Shown one piece after another: positions 1 to 8,534 of a DNA stretch of 51,417 nucleotides (its first letter is position 1; each line of letters starts with the position of its first letter). The notes under the pieces are model-generated. The model was not told where the DNA came from, searched no databases, and was given only the letters and a program-made list of their open reading frames with translations. The position numbers were made by a program, and so were the translations under genes. Location of the stretch: positions 1-51,417 of the forward strand of contig CAXTHM010000021.1 in assembly GCA_964244115.1 (NCBI GenBank), read 5' to 3'. The DNA comes from CADCWK01 sp964244115. GTDB taxonomy: Bacteria > Chloroflexota > Chloroflexia > Thermomicrobiales > UBA6265.

Positions 1-1042
1 GGATCTCCTCGCGGAGTTCGGCCAGGGTCTGGCCGTTGGCGCGGAGGTAGTTCTCCAGCGTGTCGCGGTTCTGGGCGAGGCGGGTCCGGAGCTGGCCGAT
101 CTCGTCGTCCAGCGCCTCGTCGACCATCACCGGCGGCAACTCGATCGCGGCCTGGTCGGCGACCTTGTTCAGGGCGTCGTTGACGACGGTGGTGCGGGCG
201 CCGGCGGTCTTCTCACGGTGGAGGTCGCTGGCGATGTCGGTCCGGAACTCGGCGACCGTCTCGACGCCGCCGGTCTCCTTGGCGAACGCGTCATCGAGCG
301 GGACCAGCTCGATCTGCTTGATCCCCTTCAGCGTCGCGGTGTAGCCGAGCGTCTTGCCCCGGATCGCCGGGCTGACCGTCTCGTCGTCGTCCGTGAAGGT
401 GAGGTCGAAGGAGCGGGTCTCGCCGTTGGTCATGTCGAGCAGCTGCTCGCGCAGGCCATCGAAGATGTTGCTCTCGCCGAGGGTGAACGTCGCGCCCTCG
501 ACCGGCTCCTGGAACTGCTCGCCGTTCTCGGTCACGGCGAGGTCGATCACGACCTGCTCGCCCTCGGCCGGCTTGCGCTCCTCGGTGACGTCGACCCACT
601 CGCTGGCGTTGCGACGCAGGCGTTCGATCGTCGTCTCGACATCGCTGTCGGCGATGGCGGCGTCGATCGGCTCGACCCGGACGCTGGCGTAGTCGCCCGG
701 CTCGATCGTCGGGTAGACCGGGACGACGACGCGGAAGGCGAGCGGCTCGAACTCGGTGATGTCCACGACCGGGTCGCCGATCGGCCGGACGTCCTCCTGC
801 TTGAGCGCGTCGCGGTACATCCGGTCCATCAGGACCCGGTTGGCCTCCTCGACGATCGCCTCGCGGCCGATCCGCTGCTCGACGAGCTGGCGGGGCGCCT
901 TGCCAGGCCGGAAGCCGGGGACCTGGACGGTCTTGGAGATCTGGCGAAACGCCCGGTCCATCGCCTGGGCGAACTCCGCCTCCTCGGCCGCGATATCGAG
1001 TTGGACCTGGCTCTCGGGCAGCCGCTCAACAGTAACCTTCAC
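1..1042 (-). CDS. tig: Trigger factor, ribosome-associated chaperone (3' end outside window)
   Basis: Reading the minus strand from GTG at 1042 gives MKVTVERLPESQVQLDIAAE and continues open to the window edge (about 347 codons). The order matches trigger factor: an N-terminal ribosome-binding domain with a GFRPGKAPR segment (the family's ribosome-binding signature is GFRxGxxP), then a PPIase/FKBP-like segment (GEQVVIDLAV, later TFTLGESNIFDGL), then the start of the helical substrate-binding arms. The protein binds near the ribosomal exit tunnel and holds nascent chains. A purine-rich AAGAGAGG lies about 10 bases upstream of the GTG. The C-terminal part is missing only because the window begins here. 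In many bacteria tig precedes clpP/clpX, which would lie to the left; that cannot be seen. Confidence 0.95.
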   Translation of the reverse strand, partial: MKVTVERLPESQVQLDIAAEEAEFAQAMDRAFRQISKTVQVPGFRPGKAPRQLVEQRIGREAIVEEANRVLMDRMYRDALKQEDVRPIGDPVVDITEFEPLAFRVVVPVYPTIEPGDYASVRVEPIDAAIADSDVETTIERLRRNASEWVDVTEERKPAEGEQVVIDLAVTENGEQFQEPVEGATFTLGESNIFDGLREQLLDMTNGETRSFDLTFTDDDETVSPAIRGKTLGYTATLKGIKQIELVPLDDAFAKETGGVETVAEFRTDIASDLHREKTAGARTTVVNDALNKVADQAAIELPPVMVDEALDDEIGQLRTRLAQNRDTLENYLRANGQTLAELREEI

Positions 1043-1678
1043 GCGTAGTGCGCCTCTCTTCCCGGCCGGGCGGGGACCCGGGCGCCCCTCGAATGAAGGG
1101 TCGCCGCGGGAACAGACGGCTCAGGGACATATCTTCCATATTCCGGCGCCGGATGACCGCTCGGACCGTGCGTAACCATGCGGGATTCGCACGACACACC
1201 ACAGCGGACCATCCGGGACCGATCCGGATCATCGACGCAGGAGTATACCAGAGCGGGCCCATGAGGCCCCTCGGGACTGTCGCTGACCGGCGCCAGAGCT
1301 GTGCCAGGCAGGCCGTTGGAGAGATCGGCGCCGGGTGGTACTGTCCGGAGAGGGGTCGTCGACCGCCTGGCGGACCGCCAGCGATAGCGGCCCGACTCGA
1401 CGTACGCCCCCAATTTCGGCCGTTCCCGCGCCGATCGCCAGTCCGCCCGCCCTGGCCGAGCCCTCGAGAACCCAAAGTTCGCTCCGGCTGACGGTCTCAT
1501 CCGATGAGGCCCAGAGCTGCCGTGCGGGAAATCCACGCACGGCGTGCATCGAGGGCGACCGGTCCCCCTCCCGGACCGGTCGCCCTTGACCGGTCCGTCA
1601 CAGACGGCAATCGCATCAGGTCGTCCTCCGGCTCTCACGATGGGGACCGCGTGGACCGTCACAGGAAGGAACCCCGGC
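1043..1678. other. Intergenic region between divergent tig and M23 peptidase; hairpin, no gene
   Basis: Reading frames here are arginine/proline-rich shadow translations with no recognisable domain. Visible structure: CTGGCGGACCGCCAG at 1367-1381 (7-bp arms), and a perfect 9-bp hairpin GGACCGGTC/GACCGGTCC at 1573-1596 with a 6-base loop, about 83 bases upstream of the next start codon. The hairpin lies where a leader of the peptidase mRNA would be. A regulatory role is only a possibility. Confidence 0.5.
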
Positions 1679-3538
1679 ATGTCGGAACGTCTCAACGCTG
1701 GCCCCGCCACTCCATCTCCCCGAGCCTGGTTCGGCTCCCGTCGAGTCGCGCGGAGCGTGGCGGTCGCCGTCCTCGGCCTGTCGCTGATCGCCGGGCCGCT
1801 CGTGGTTGATGCCGCCCGGCCGGTCGCCGTCAGCCTGTCCGGGATGTCGGCCGTCATCACCGGGAGCGGCGAGGGCGTCAATGTCCGGGCCGAACCCGCC
1901 TTCGACGGCGAGATCCTGATCGAGATCGCCGAGGGGACCGAGGTCACCCTGCGGATCGATCAGGTCGACACGGTCCTGGACGCCGACGGGACGACCCGAT
2001 GGTGGCCGATCGCGGTCTACGGGATCGACGGCTGGGTCACCGGCACCTACCTGAGCGACAGCGCGACGACCGGGGCTGGCCTCGGCTCGGAGTCGACCGC
2101 TGCCGGGGCGACCGAGACGCCGGCGGCTACTGACGCGGCATCGTCAGATGCCGCGGCCGATCCCACCGCGCCGACGGCCCGCGTCGCCGACCCGGATGGC
2201 GTCAACATCCGCACCCAGCCGGACGTCACGGCCGACGTGATCACGCTCGCGGCGGCCGGCTCGATTGTCGTGCTCCGGACCGACACGGTCGCCATCGTCA
2301 CGGACATCGACGATCTGGCCTGGTGGCCGGTCGACGTCGATGGTCAGCTCGGCTGGGTCGTCGGCGCCTACCTGAGCAGCGTCGCCGATGGGACCTCGCC
2401 GTCGACGGAGAGCACGACCAGCGGTGAGACGACCTCGGGCGGCAGCTTCGCCCCCGGCGACCGGGTCAGCGTCAGCACCGGCGCGGCCGACGGGCTCACC
2501 ATCCGGGCTGAGCCGGCCCCCGACGCCGATGTCGTCGGCTACGTCCGGCCGGGGGACGTCGTCCAGGTCATCTCCGGTCCGGACGGGTTCGAAGCCAGCA
2601 GTGCCGGCTGGTACCTGATTACCAATGGCGATGTCAGCGGCCACGTCGACGGCGACCTGCTCGTCCTTGTCACCGCCGCCGCCAGCGAGGTCCCGGCCGC
2701 AACCGAGACGGCCACATCGGCGGAGACGACCGCCGCCGATGCCCCCCGTTCGTCCGCACTCGTCGGCAGTTCCGCCACCCTCGGGCTGGGCGACGGTGAC
2801 GACGTCAACATCCGCGCGACGGTCGGGACCGACGGCGCCATCGTCGCGACGGTCCCGGACGGGACGGCGGCCGACGTCCTCGACGGCCCCTTCCTCGATG
2901 CTGACGGCGGCGAGTGGCTCTACGTGACCACCGCCAGCGGCGAGGGCTTCGTCAGCGTCGCCCTGGTCGGCGTCAGCACCGGCCAGACGCCACCGACGGA
3001 CGACCCGATCGCAACGGCCCCGGCCGAGTCGGCCGCACCGACCGCCACGGCTCCGGCCGCCTCAGCCACGGCCACGGCACCCGCCGTAACCGAGCCAGCC
3101 GCCGGGGTTGGCTCCGGGACGTTCCTGTTCCCGGTCTCCGGCCGGATCTCGCAGGATTACGGTTGCACGTCGCTGCCCTTCTATCCGATCGACCCGAACC
3201 TCGGCTGCCCGTTCCACGACGCGCTCGACATCGCGGCGCCGCAGGGCACGCCGATCATCGCCTCGGACGGCGGCACGGTGACCTTCGCCGGCTGGTGCGA
3301 CTGCGGCCTCGGCTTCTACGTCGAGATCGACCACGGCAACGGCTACTCGACCGTCTACGGCCACATGGCCTCGCAGCCGTACGTCGCCACCGGTCAGACC
3401 GTCTCGCAGGGTGAGACCATCGGCCCGATCGGCTCGACCGGCTTCTCGACCGGCCCGCACACCCACTTCATGGTCAAGCTCAACGGCGTCACGATCGACC
3501 CGAAGACCGTCCTGAGCTCCCTGGAGTTCTCGAGCTAG
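1679..3538 (+). CDS. Secreted M23 metallopeptidase with four SH3-like domains
   Basis: A 619-residue protein starting at ATG 1679, chosen because AGGAAGGA sits just upstream and the following residues form a signal sequence (basic RRVAR, then a hydrophobic stretch, cleavage near residue 45). Four bacterial SH3-like repeats follow, each with a VNIR/LTIRAEP-type core and a GW or GWV turn. They are separated by Thr/Ala/Ser-rich linkers. The C-terminal 140 residues (about 480-619) are a LytM/M23 endopeptidase domain: HDALD supplies His513 and Asp517, YGH is at 561-563 and HTH at 594-596, the expected zinc and catalytic residues. The likely role is cutting peptide cross-links or other extracellular peptides, with the SH3 repeats binding the envelope. 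It is a single-gene unit ending at a strong hairpin. Cell-wall substrate is family knowledge, not shown here. Confidence 0.9.
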   Translation: MSERLNAGPATPSPRAWFGSRRVARSVAVAVLGLSLIAGPLVVDAARPVAVSLSGMSAVITGSGEGVNVRAEPAFDGEILIEIAEGTEVTLRIDQVDTVLDADGTTRWWPIAVYGIDGWVTGTYLSDSATTGAGLGSESTAAGATETPAATDAASSDAAADPTAPTARVADPDGVNIRTQPDVTADVITLAAAGSIVVLRTDTVAIVTDIDDLAWWPVDVDGQLGWVVGAYLSSVADGTSPSTESTTSGETTSGGSFAPGDRVSVSTGAADGLTIRAEPAPDADVVGYVRPGDVVQVISGPDGFEASSAGWYLITNGDVSGHVDGDLLVLVTAAASEVPAATETATSAETTAADAPRSSALVGSSATLGLGDGDDVNIRATVGTDGAIVATVPDGTAADVLDGPFLDADGGEWLYVTTASGEGFVSVALVGVSTGQTPPTDDPIATAPAESAAPTATAPAASATATAPAVTEPAAGVGSGTFLFPVSGRISQDYGCTSLPFYPIDPNLGCPFHDALDIAAPQGTPIIASDGGTVTFAGWCDCGLGFYVEIDHGNGYSTVYGHMASQPYVATGQTVSQGETIGPIGSTGFSTGPHTHFMVKLNGVTIDPKTVLSSLEFSS

Positions 3539-3571
3539 GCAGCGGTATCCGACCTGATCCCAATGGTCACG

Positions 3572-3615
3572 ACGACAGAGGCGGTTCACCTGATCGGGTG
3601 AACCGCCTCTGTCGT
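3572..3615 (+). terminator. Strong hairpin terminator after the M23 peptidase
   Basis: A perfect 19-bp inverted repeat (3572-3590 and 3597-3615) with a 6-base loop, 34 bases after the stop codon. There is no clear T-tract after it, so it may act as a transcript-stabilising hairpin as well as a terminator. Confidence 0.75.
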
Positions 3616-3657
3616 TGCAATGAGTCGCCTCATCGCGGCGTTTTCGAGCCCGCCATC

Positions 3658-3900
3658 GTAGGGGCGAAGCTTGCGAGTCCGGCCGCCGCAGCGGCCTTCG
3701 CCGTCAGGCGAGACGGTGGTCCAGGTTCAACCATGTGCGAAGGACACACGCAATGACGCTACCGCGTTCGAGGCCAGCAACGAATGTGTACGCAGGGCAT
3801 CTTTCCGGCAACCATGCGTCCAGTTGAGACCACGGCGCCGGCTATCGCCCTGCGGGGCGATAGGGCCTGCGGGCGTCAGGCCCGCAAGCTTCGCCCCTAC
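3658..3900. repeat. MITE-like element with perfect inverted ends (R2 family pair)
   Basis: The 243-bp segment begins with GTAGGGGCGAAGCTTGCG (3658-3675) and ends with its exact reverse complement (3883-3900); one further base pair (3657/3901) extends the match to 19 bp. The right-hand ~60 bp, containing an ATCGCCCTGCGGGGCGAT hairpin followed by GCAAGCTTCGCCCCTAC, is the R2 unit found again near 5.2, 41.6, 46.6 and 46.9 kb. No target-site duplication or coding capacity is evident. Confidence 0.75.
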
Positions 3901-4066
3901 GCGGACGACCTCCTCCCGACGTATCGTCGATGGTGAGGTCTGAACTGCCACCCGGTTCCGGACGAAACCAGAGACGACCGACAGTGATCGGGGTCGCGTA
4001 CCCTTCTCCGGCTCACTGTGGCCTCAGAACCGAGGCGCTGAACCCGGCACGGAAGGATGACGAGGC

Positions 4067-4918
4067 ATGACGAACGACCCAGCCGATCTCGCGGCATCGG
4101 CTGACGCCGTGGACTACGACGCCCAGGCCGAGCGCTTGTTCCGTCACGTCCGCGAGTCCGGACCGCTGATCCACCACATCACGAACCTGGTCGTCACGAA
4201 CGACACCGCCAACCTGACGATCGGGCTCGGCGCCTCACCGGTGATGGCCTACGCGCCGGAGGAGGTCGGCGAGATGGCCAGCCTCGCGCAGGCGCTGGTC
4301 CTCAACATCGGCACGCTCTCCGTCGATGAGGTGGAGGCGATGCTGATCGCCGGGCGGGCCGCCAATGCCGCCGCCGTCCCGATCATCCTCGACCCGGTCG
4401 GCGCAGGTGCGACCCGATTCCGGACGGAGACGGCCCTGCGGCTGCTCGGGGAACTCGACATCGCGGTCCTGCGCGGTAACCGGGGCGAGATCGGCGCCCT
4501 CGTCGGGAACGGTCTGATGCGCGGCGTGGACGCGGTCGGCGGGGAGGACCCGGAGGCGGTCGCCCAGGCAGCATTCGACCGATTCGGCGTGACGACCGCG
4601 GTGACCGGGGCGATCGACATCGTCGTCGGGCCGGATGCCACCTTCCGCGTCGCCAACGGGACGCCGCTCCTGAGCCGGATCACCGGCTCCGGCTGCATGG
4701 CGACGACGGCGGTCGCGGTCGCCATCGCCGGCGCGGCGGTCTCGACGCTGGCCGGCTACGCCCTGCCCGTCGCCCTCGGGCTGGGGACGTACGGGCTGGT
4801 GGCCGAGCGAGCGGCGGTCGGCGATCCCGGTCCGGGCACCTTCCGGACCCGTCTCCTCGATGAGGCTGGCAGCCTGGGCGAGACCGGCATCAGTGGTTTG
4901 CGTATCTCCGCAGGGTGA
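4067..4918 (+). CDS. thiM: Hydroxyethylthiazole kinase
   Basis: This 283-residue protein is a good match in length and motifs to ThiM, which phosphorylates 4-methyl-5-(2-hydroxyethyl)thiazole for thiamine salvage. Visible family features: the N-terminal PLIHHITNLVVTNDTAN segment (substrate and trimer interface), NIGTLS, PIILDPVGAGATRFRT, a nucleotide-binding stretch, and the catalytic-site turn ITGSGCMATTA near the C-terminus. The start ATG 4067 has GGAAGGA and GAGG nearby upstream. It stands alone: no thiE or thiD neighbour is seen. No convincing TPP aptamer was found in the leader. A small GC hairpin follows the stop codon. Confidence 0.95.
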   Translation: MTNDPADLAASADAVDYDAQAERLFRHVRESGPLIHHITNLVVTNDTANLTIGLGASPVMAYAPEEVGEMASLAQALVLNIGTLSVDEVEAMLIAGRAANAAAVPIILDPVGAGATRFRTETALRLLGELDIAVLRGNRGEIGALVGNGLMRGVDAVGGEDPEAVAQAAFDRFGVTTAVTGAIDIVVGPDATFRVANGTPLLSRITGSGCMATTAVAVAIAGAAVSTLAGYALPVALGLGTYGLVAERAAVGDPGPGTFRTRLLDEAGSLGETGISGLRISAG

Positions 4919-4959
4919 TCGGCGGCACCGTAAGCAGGAGCGGAGCGCCGCCTGGATCT

Positions 4960-4980
4960 CCGGGCGCTAAAGCCGCCCGG
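4960..4980 (+). terminator. Short GC hairpin after thiM, R4-like
   Basis: CCGGGCG (4960-4966) pairs with CGCCCGG (4974-4980) around a 7-base loop containing CTAAAGC. The loop resembles the R4 hairpins at 12.1 and 40.3 kb, so this may be both a REP-type repeat and the thiM terminator. Confidence 0.5.
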
Positions 4981-5065
4981 CAAATCAACATACCGGCAGC
5001 GGACGGCGATTCGATCGTGATTTGACGATCATGGCGGCATTCCTATTGATTGCCAGTCGTCAGAT

Positions 5066-5172
5066 GGGCGGCGCATCTCCCCTCTCCGGGCACCTGTGGA
5101 GCCGAGACCGCTTCAGCGGGTGAGCGAGCAGGTGAGCCGGAGAGGGGTCGGGGGAGAGGTTTGCTCGCGACC
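5066..5172. repeat. R1 repeat copy (core only)
   Basis: Copy of the R1 family lacking the terminal inverted repeats. It contains CTCCCCTCTCCGGGCACCTG at one side and GGTGAGCCGGAGAGGGG on the other, which can fold back on each other, followed by GGGGGAGAGGT. It lies between the convergent ends of thiM and the DsbA-like gene. Confidence 0.8.
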
Positions 5173-5207
5173 GATCGTGTTTATCGAGAACGCCCATGTT
5201 GCCGGCG

Positions 5208-5281
5208 CCGTTATCACCCCGCGGGGCGATGGCCGCTGCGGCGGACGGGTTTGCCAGCGAAGCGGGAGTTGCGCCCCTACG
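5208..5281. repeat. R2 repeat copy
   Basis: GCCGTTATCACCCCGCGGGG begins the unit and GCGCCCCTAC ends it, matching the R2 layout at 46889-46948 and 3845-3900 with substitutions in the middle. It sits 36 bases from an R1 copy, the same R1/R2 pairing seen near 41.7 and 46.8 kb. Confidence 0.7.
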
Positions 5282-5327
5282 GAATGGTTGAGGCGCCACT
5301 CCGGAGAGAACTTACCGACCCGACCCG

Positions 5328-6047
5328 CTACGCCTCGACGCCCGGCCCACCCGTCGCACCCCCGCCGGATCGCCCCTCGACGGCCTGCGCCAGGGCCGAC
5401 CGGAAGACGTCGACCGACTGCGCCCCGCTGACGGCCAGCCGGTTGTCGAAGATGAACAACGGCACACCGGAGATCCCCAGGGTCGCCGCCTGCTCGACCT
5501 CGCTCAGGATGGCCGCCTGAAGTTCGGGCCGCTCCAGCGCCTCGGCGGCCAGCTCGGGCTCGACGCCGCCCTCGGCCGCGATGGCCTTGAGCGTCTCCAG
5601 GTCGCCGATGTCGCGGCCCTGCTCGAAGTACGCCACGCCGATCCGCTCGACCATCGCCGTCCGGCGATCCTCCGGCAGGATGGCGTAGAGCAGGTGCGAG
5701 CGGATGCTGTTCGGCGACCGCTCGATCGCGTCCCAGTCGAACGCCACGCCGACGGCGGCGCCGGCCGCCGAGACGCGCGCGAACATCGGGGCTAGATCCT
5801 GCCCCATCCGGCTCGCCAGCGTCTCCCGGAACGGTTGGCCCTCCGGCGGGGTCTCCGGGCTGAGCAGGAACGGGTGCCAGTGCAGCTCGACCGGCGGCCC
5901 ATCCCAACCGGCCAGCGCCCGCTGCAACGACGCGACACCGATCCGGCACCACGGGCAGACGGTATCGTGGAAGATGTCAACCGTGATCGGCTCCATCGCC
6001 GCGTTAGTGGCCCCGTTGCGGATCGTCGCCGATGGTGATGTGGACAT
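5328..6047 (-). CDS. DsbA/FrnE-family thioredoxin-fold oxidoreductase
   Basis: A 239-residue protein with the thioredoxin-fold start ITVDIFHDTVCPWC: the CPWC redox pair falls at residues 31-34. The C-terminal LGISGVPLFIFD carries the cis-proline loop (GVP) of DsbA-like proteins, and SGAQSVDVF follows as in the FrnE/2-hydroxychromene-2-carboxylate isomerase group. No signal peptide is seen, so a cytoplasmic role in disulfide chemistry is likely. The start ATG 6047 has GGAG about nine bases upstream. It is divergent from corA. The specific substrate is unknown. Confidence 0.88.
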   Translation of the reverse strand: MSTSPSATIRNGATNAAMEPITVDIFHDTVCPWCRIGVASLQRALAGWDGPPVELHWHPFLLSPETPPEGQPFRETLASRMGQDLAPMFARVSAAGAAVGVAFDWDAIERSPNSIRSHLLYAILPEDRRTAMVERIGVAYFEQGRDIGDLETLKAIAAEGGVEPELAAEALERPELQAAILSEVEQAATLGISGVPLFIFDNRLAVSGAQSVDVFRSALAQAVEGRSGGGATGGPGVEA

Positions 6048-6211
6048 GGTGCGATGCTCCTGGCCCGGCGACCTGTCGTCGGCGGTTCTGGCTGTGGGTC
6101 GCCAGAACCATGCCCGTAGCTCATCGCCACCGACCGGCGTCGCTCCGCCGGATTGACTATGCTCACCGTGGACACCGACCGGGACGGCCCCTCGGCACAG
6201 GAGCGACGGCC

Positions 6212-7177
6212 ATGACCCTGACGGTGAAGCGATACTCCTCGGGATCGAGTGTGTTCGAGGAGATCCCCGTCGAGCGGATCAGCGACGATCTGGGCGGCGA
6301 GGCCCTGCTCTGGGTCGATGTCGTGCAGCCCGAGGACGACGACGTCGCCATGCTCCGCGACGAACTCGAGCTGCCGCCGCTGGTGCTGGAAGACATCGGC
6401 CAGCCCAACCGGACCCCGACATTCCGCCAGCATGGCGATGACGTCTTCGTCGTCTTCTACGCGTTCTCCTGCCCGGACGACGGGATCGACCATCATCCCC
6501 TGTCGGTCTACGTGACCGCCAATGTCCTGGTCTCCGTGCGACACGGTGAGATCGCGGCGCTCGAGGACGTCGGCGACCGCTGGCGGCAGGACGCCGTCGA
6601 GACCGGTCGGCATGACCCGGTCACGCTGCTCTACTCGGTCCTGGACGCGATGGTCGACAGCTACTTCCCGGTGCTGGACGCGATCGCCGACCGGGTCGAG
6701 GGGATCGAGGACCGGATCCTCGGTGGCGAGGAGAACGGCATCCAGCGCGAGATCGTCGAGCTGCGCCGGACGCTCCTCAAGACGCGCCGGATCCTGAGCG
6801 CCGAGCGCGAATCGCTGACTCACATCTTCCGCAGGGATCACCCGACGATCGACCGCGCGATGCTGCCGTACTTCCAGGACGTCTACGACCATGTCAACCG
6901 AGCGACGGACGGGCTGGACGGTGCCCGGGAGATGCTGGCCTCGACGATGGACGCCTACCTCTCGCAGGTCAACAACGAGCTCAACATCGTCGTCCGCCGG
7001 CTGACGGGCTGGACGATCATCCTCGCGACCGGGACGCTGATCGCCGGGATCTATGGGATGAACTTCGACTACATGCCGGAACTGCACTGGCGGCTGGGCT
7101 ACCCGTTCGCGCTTGCGCTGATGGCCCTCGTCGCCGGCGGGATGGTCGTCCTGTTCCGCCGGATCAAGTGGCTGTAG
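6212..7177 (+). CDS. corA: CorA-family magnesium/divalent metal transporter
   Basis: A 321-residue protein. The ATG at 6212 is preferred over upstream in-frame starts because CAGGAG lies just before it and the protein then begins MTLTVKRY, as expected for the family. The N-terminal cytoplasmic alpha/beta region is followed by a long helical region (VDSYFPVLDAIADRVEGIED, later SQVNNELNIVVRRLTGWTI) and two C-terminal membrane helices. The pore signature YGMNFDYMP lies between the helices and the protein ends in a basic tail (RRIKWL). CorA proteins form pentameric channels for Mg2+ (sometimes Co2+/Ni2+) uptake. The last 14 bases overlap the end of the convergent DUF58 gene. Confidence 0.95.
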   Translation: MTLTVKRYSSGSSVFEEIPVERISDDLGGEALLWVDVVQPEDDDVAMLRDELELPPLVLEDIGQPNRTPTFRQHGDDVFVVFYAFSCPDDGIDHHPLSVYVTANVLVSVRHGEIAALEDVGDRWRQDAVETGRHDPVTLLYSVLDAMVDSYFPVLDAIADRVEGIEDRILGGEENGIQREIVELRRTLLKTRRILSAERESLTHIFRRDHPTIDRAMLPYFQDVYDHVNRATDGLDGAREMLASTMDAYLSQVNNELNIVVRRLTGWTIILATGTLIAGIYGMNFDYMPELHWRLGYPFALALMALVAGGMVVLFRRIKWL

Positions 7178-8534
7178 CGGCTGGCGCCCCGGCCGACCCG
7201 GGTGATCTCACCCCGGGCGCCGCCAGCGCCAGTCGCCCCTGGATGGCCGCCTCGTCGACCCGATGGACGGGGACGCCCGGCATCGCGATGTCCGCGGCCG
7301 GACCGAGCGGGATCAGCACGACCCGGCGACCCCGGGCCAGCAACTGGGCGATCGCCGCCCGGGTCGGGTCGGAGATCCGCGGCGTCACGACCGCGATCAC
7401 CCCGCCGCGGTCGCCGGTCCGCTCCAGCCGGACGAGCGCCTGCGCGAACGGCGAGGTCGCGAGCAGACTGAGCCGGGCCAGGCCATCCAGGCAGCGGACG
7501 AGCTGCCCGGCGCCATGGGCGGGGGCATAGATCAGGTTGGACGCCGTGCCCGGCTCGATCCCGTTGGCCATCACCCCGGTGGCATAGCCGTTGGCGGCCG
7601 CCCAGGACAGCACCGAGGCGGCCGCCGAGATCGTCGCCTCGGCCAGCGCCGAATCGACCCCCTCCCAGACCCGCTCGTGCGTATCGAGGTTGACGCAGAC
7701 CATCACCTGTCGCGACGTCGCCGGTTCCTCGAGCCGGGTCTGGAGCGTCCCGACCCGGGCGGTCGCCTTCCAGGAGATGCTCCGGAACGGGTCACCCGGC
7801 TGGTAGTCCCGCACCCCGGCGATCCGGGTCGGGTCGGTGTAGAGGTGACGATCGACCCGGACGTCGCCGATGCGCTCCCGCGCGTTGGTCAGCGGCAGGA
7901 CCGGCACGACGACCGGGAAGACGACGACCGGCGCCGGGCCGGGGCCTTCCATCCGGACGGTGAAGAAGCCGAAGGGATCGCCGGCCCGGATGCCGACCGG
8001 ACCGATCCGCTGGATCCCGCGAGCCGGGCAGGTCAGCCGCGAGCGCCAGGTCAGGCGGCCGAACGGGGCCAGCGCCGTCGAGAGCCGGAGGACCTGCTCG
8101 CCGCCCAGACGGCGCTGACTCGGCTCGACGGGCAAGAGCCCGGGCGGGAGGTCGACCTCGAGCGCGGCCCACGGGACCGGGAGCAGCTTGCGGTTGACGA
8201 CCGTCACGGTCAGCTCGACGATGTCGCCGGGGATGGCGTGGTCGCGGTCGAACCGGGCCGAGACGGTGACGCCGTTGAGCGCGAGCCGGGCCCAGCCCCA
8301 GGCCAGCCCGGCGCTGAGCAGACCGAGCAGCCCGATGATCGCCAGCCCGCCCCGATCCGTCGCCGCACCGACGAGCAGGATCACCCCGGCGATGGCGAAC
8401 CAGGCGCCGCCGAAGAACCCGCCCCGGACGGCCGGTCGTCCCGCCTCGGCCTCGACCGGGCGGACCGCGTCGAGGTCGCGGCTGATCTTCTCCCGGCGCC
8501 GATCGACCGCGGTCCGGTCGTCGATCTGGCGCAT
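7164..8534 (-). CDS. DUF58 domain protein (MoxR partner)
   Basis: A 456-residue protein. Near the N-terminus are two hydrophobic segments (FAIAGVILLVGAATD and GLAIIGLLGLLSAGLAWGWA), then a beta-rich region, then the DUF58 core YQPGDPFRSISWKATARVG with a downstream QVMVCVNLDTHERVW that resembles a von Willebrand A-type fold. Its start codon shares one base with the stop codon of the upstream moxR-like gene (TGATG), so the two are probably translationally coupled. MoxR/DUF58 pairs are widespread and are thought to act as an AAA chaperone with a vWA-like partner; the client here is unknown. The family's usual third partners (DUF4129 or transglutaminase) are not adjacent, but a DUF4129 protein is encoded at 27.0 kb. 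Confidence 0.9.
   Translation of the reverse strand: MRQIDDRTAVDRRREKISRDLDAVRPVEAEAGRPAVRGGFFGGAWFAIAGVILLVGAATDRGGLAIIGLLGLLSAGLAWGWARLALNGVTVSARFDRDHAIPGDIVELTVTVVNRKLLPVPWAALEVDLPPGLLPVEPSQRRLGGEQVLRLSTALAPFGRLTWRSRLTCPARGIQRIGPVGIRAGDPFGFFTVRMEGPGPAPVVVFPVVVPVLPLTNARERIGDVRVDRHLYTDPTRIAGVRDYQPGDPFRSISWKATARVGTLQTRLEEPATSRQVMVCVNLDTHERVWEGVDSALAEATISAAASVLSWAAANGYATGVMANGIEPGTASNLIYAPAHGAGQLVRCLDGLARLSLLATSPFAQALVRLERTGDRGGVIAVVTPRISDPTRAAIAQLLARGRRVVLIPLGPAADIAMPGVPVHRVDEAAIQGRLALAAPGVRSPGSAGAPAATAT

Noticed and set aside
218..1048. Long plus-strand frame over trigger factor
   Set aside because: It is the antisense shadow of tig: Arg/Asp/Leu-rich composition, no domain, no ribosome-binding site, and the minus frame is a clear protein.
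3940..4066. Possible TPP riboswitch before thiM
   Set aside because: A thi-box should show a CUGAGA-type core and a GAACCUGAUC-like segment in order. Only loose GCTGAACCCGG similarity is present, with no fitting stem order.
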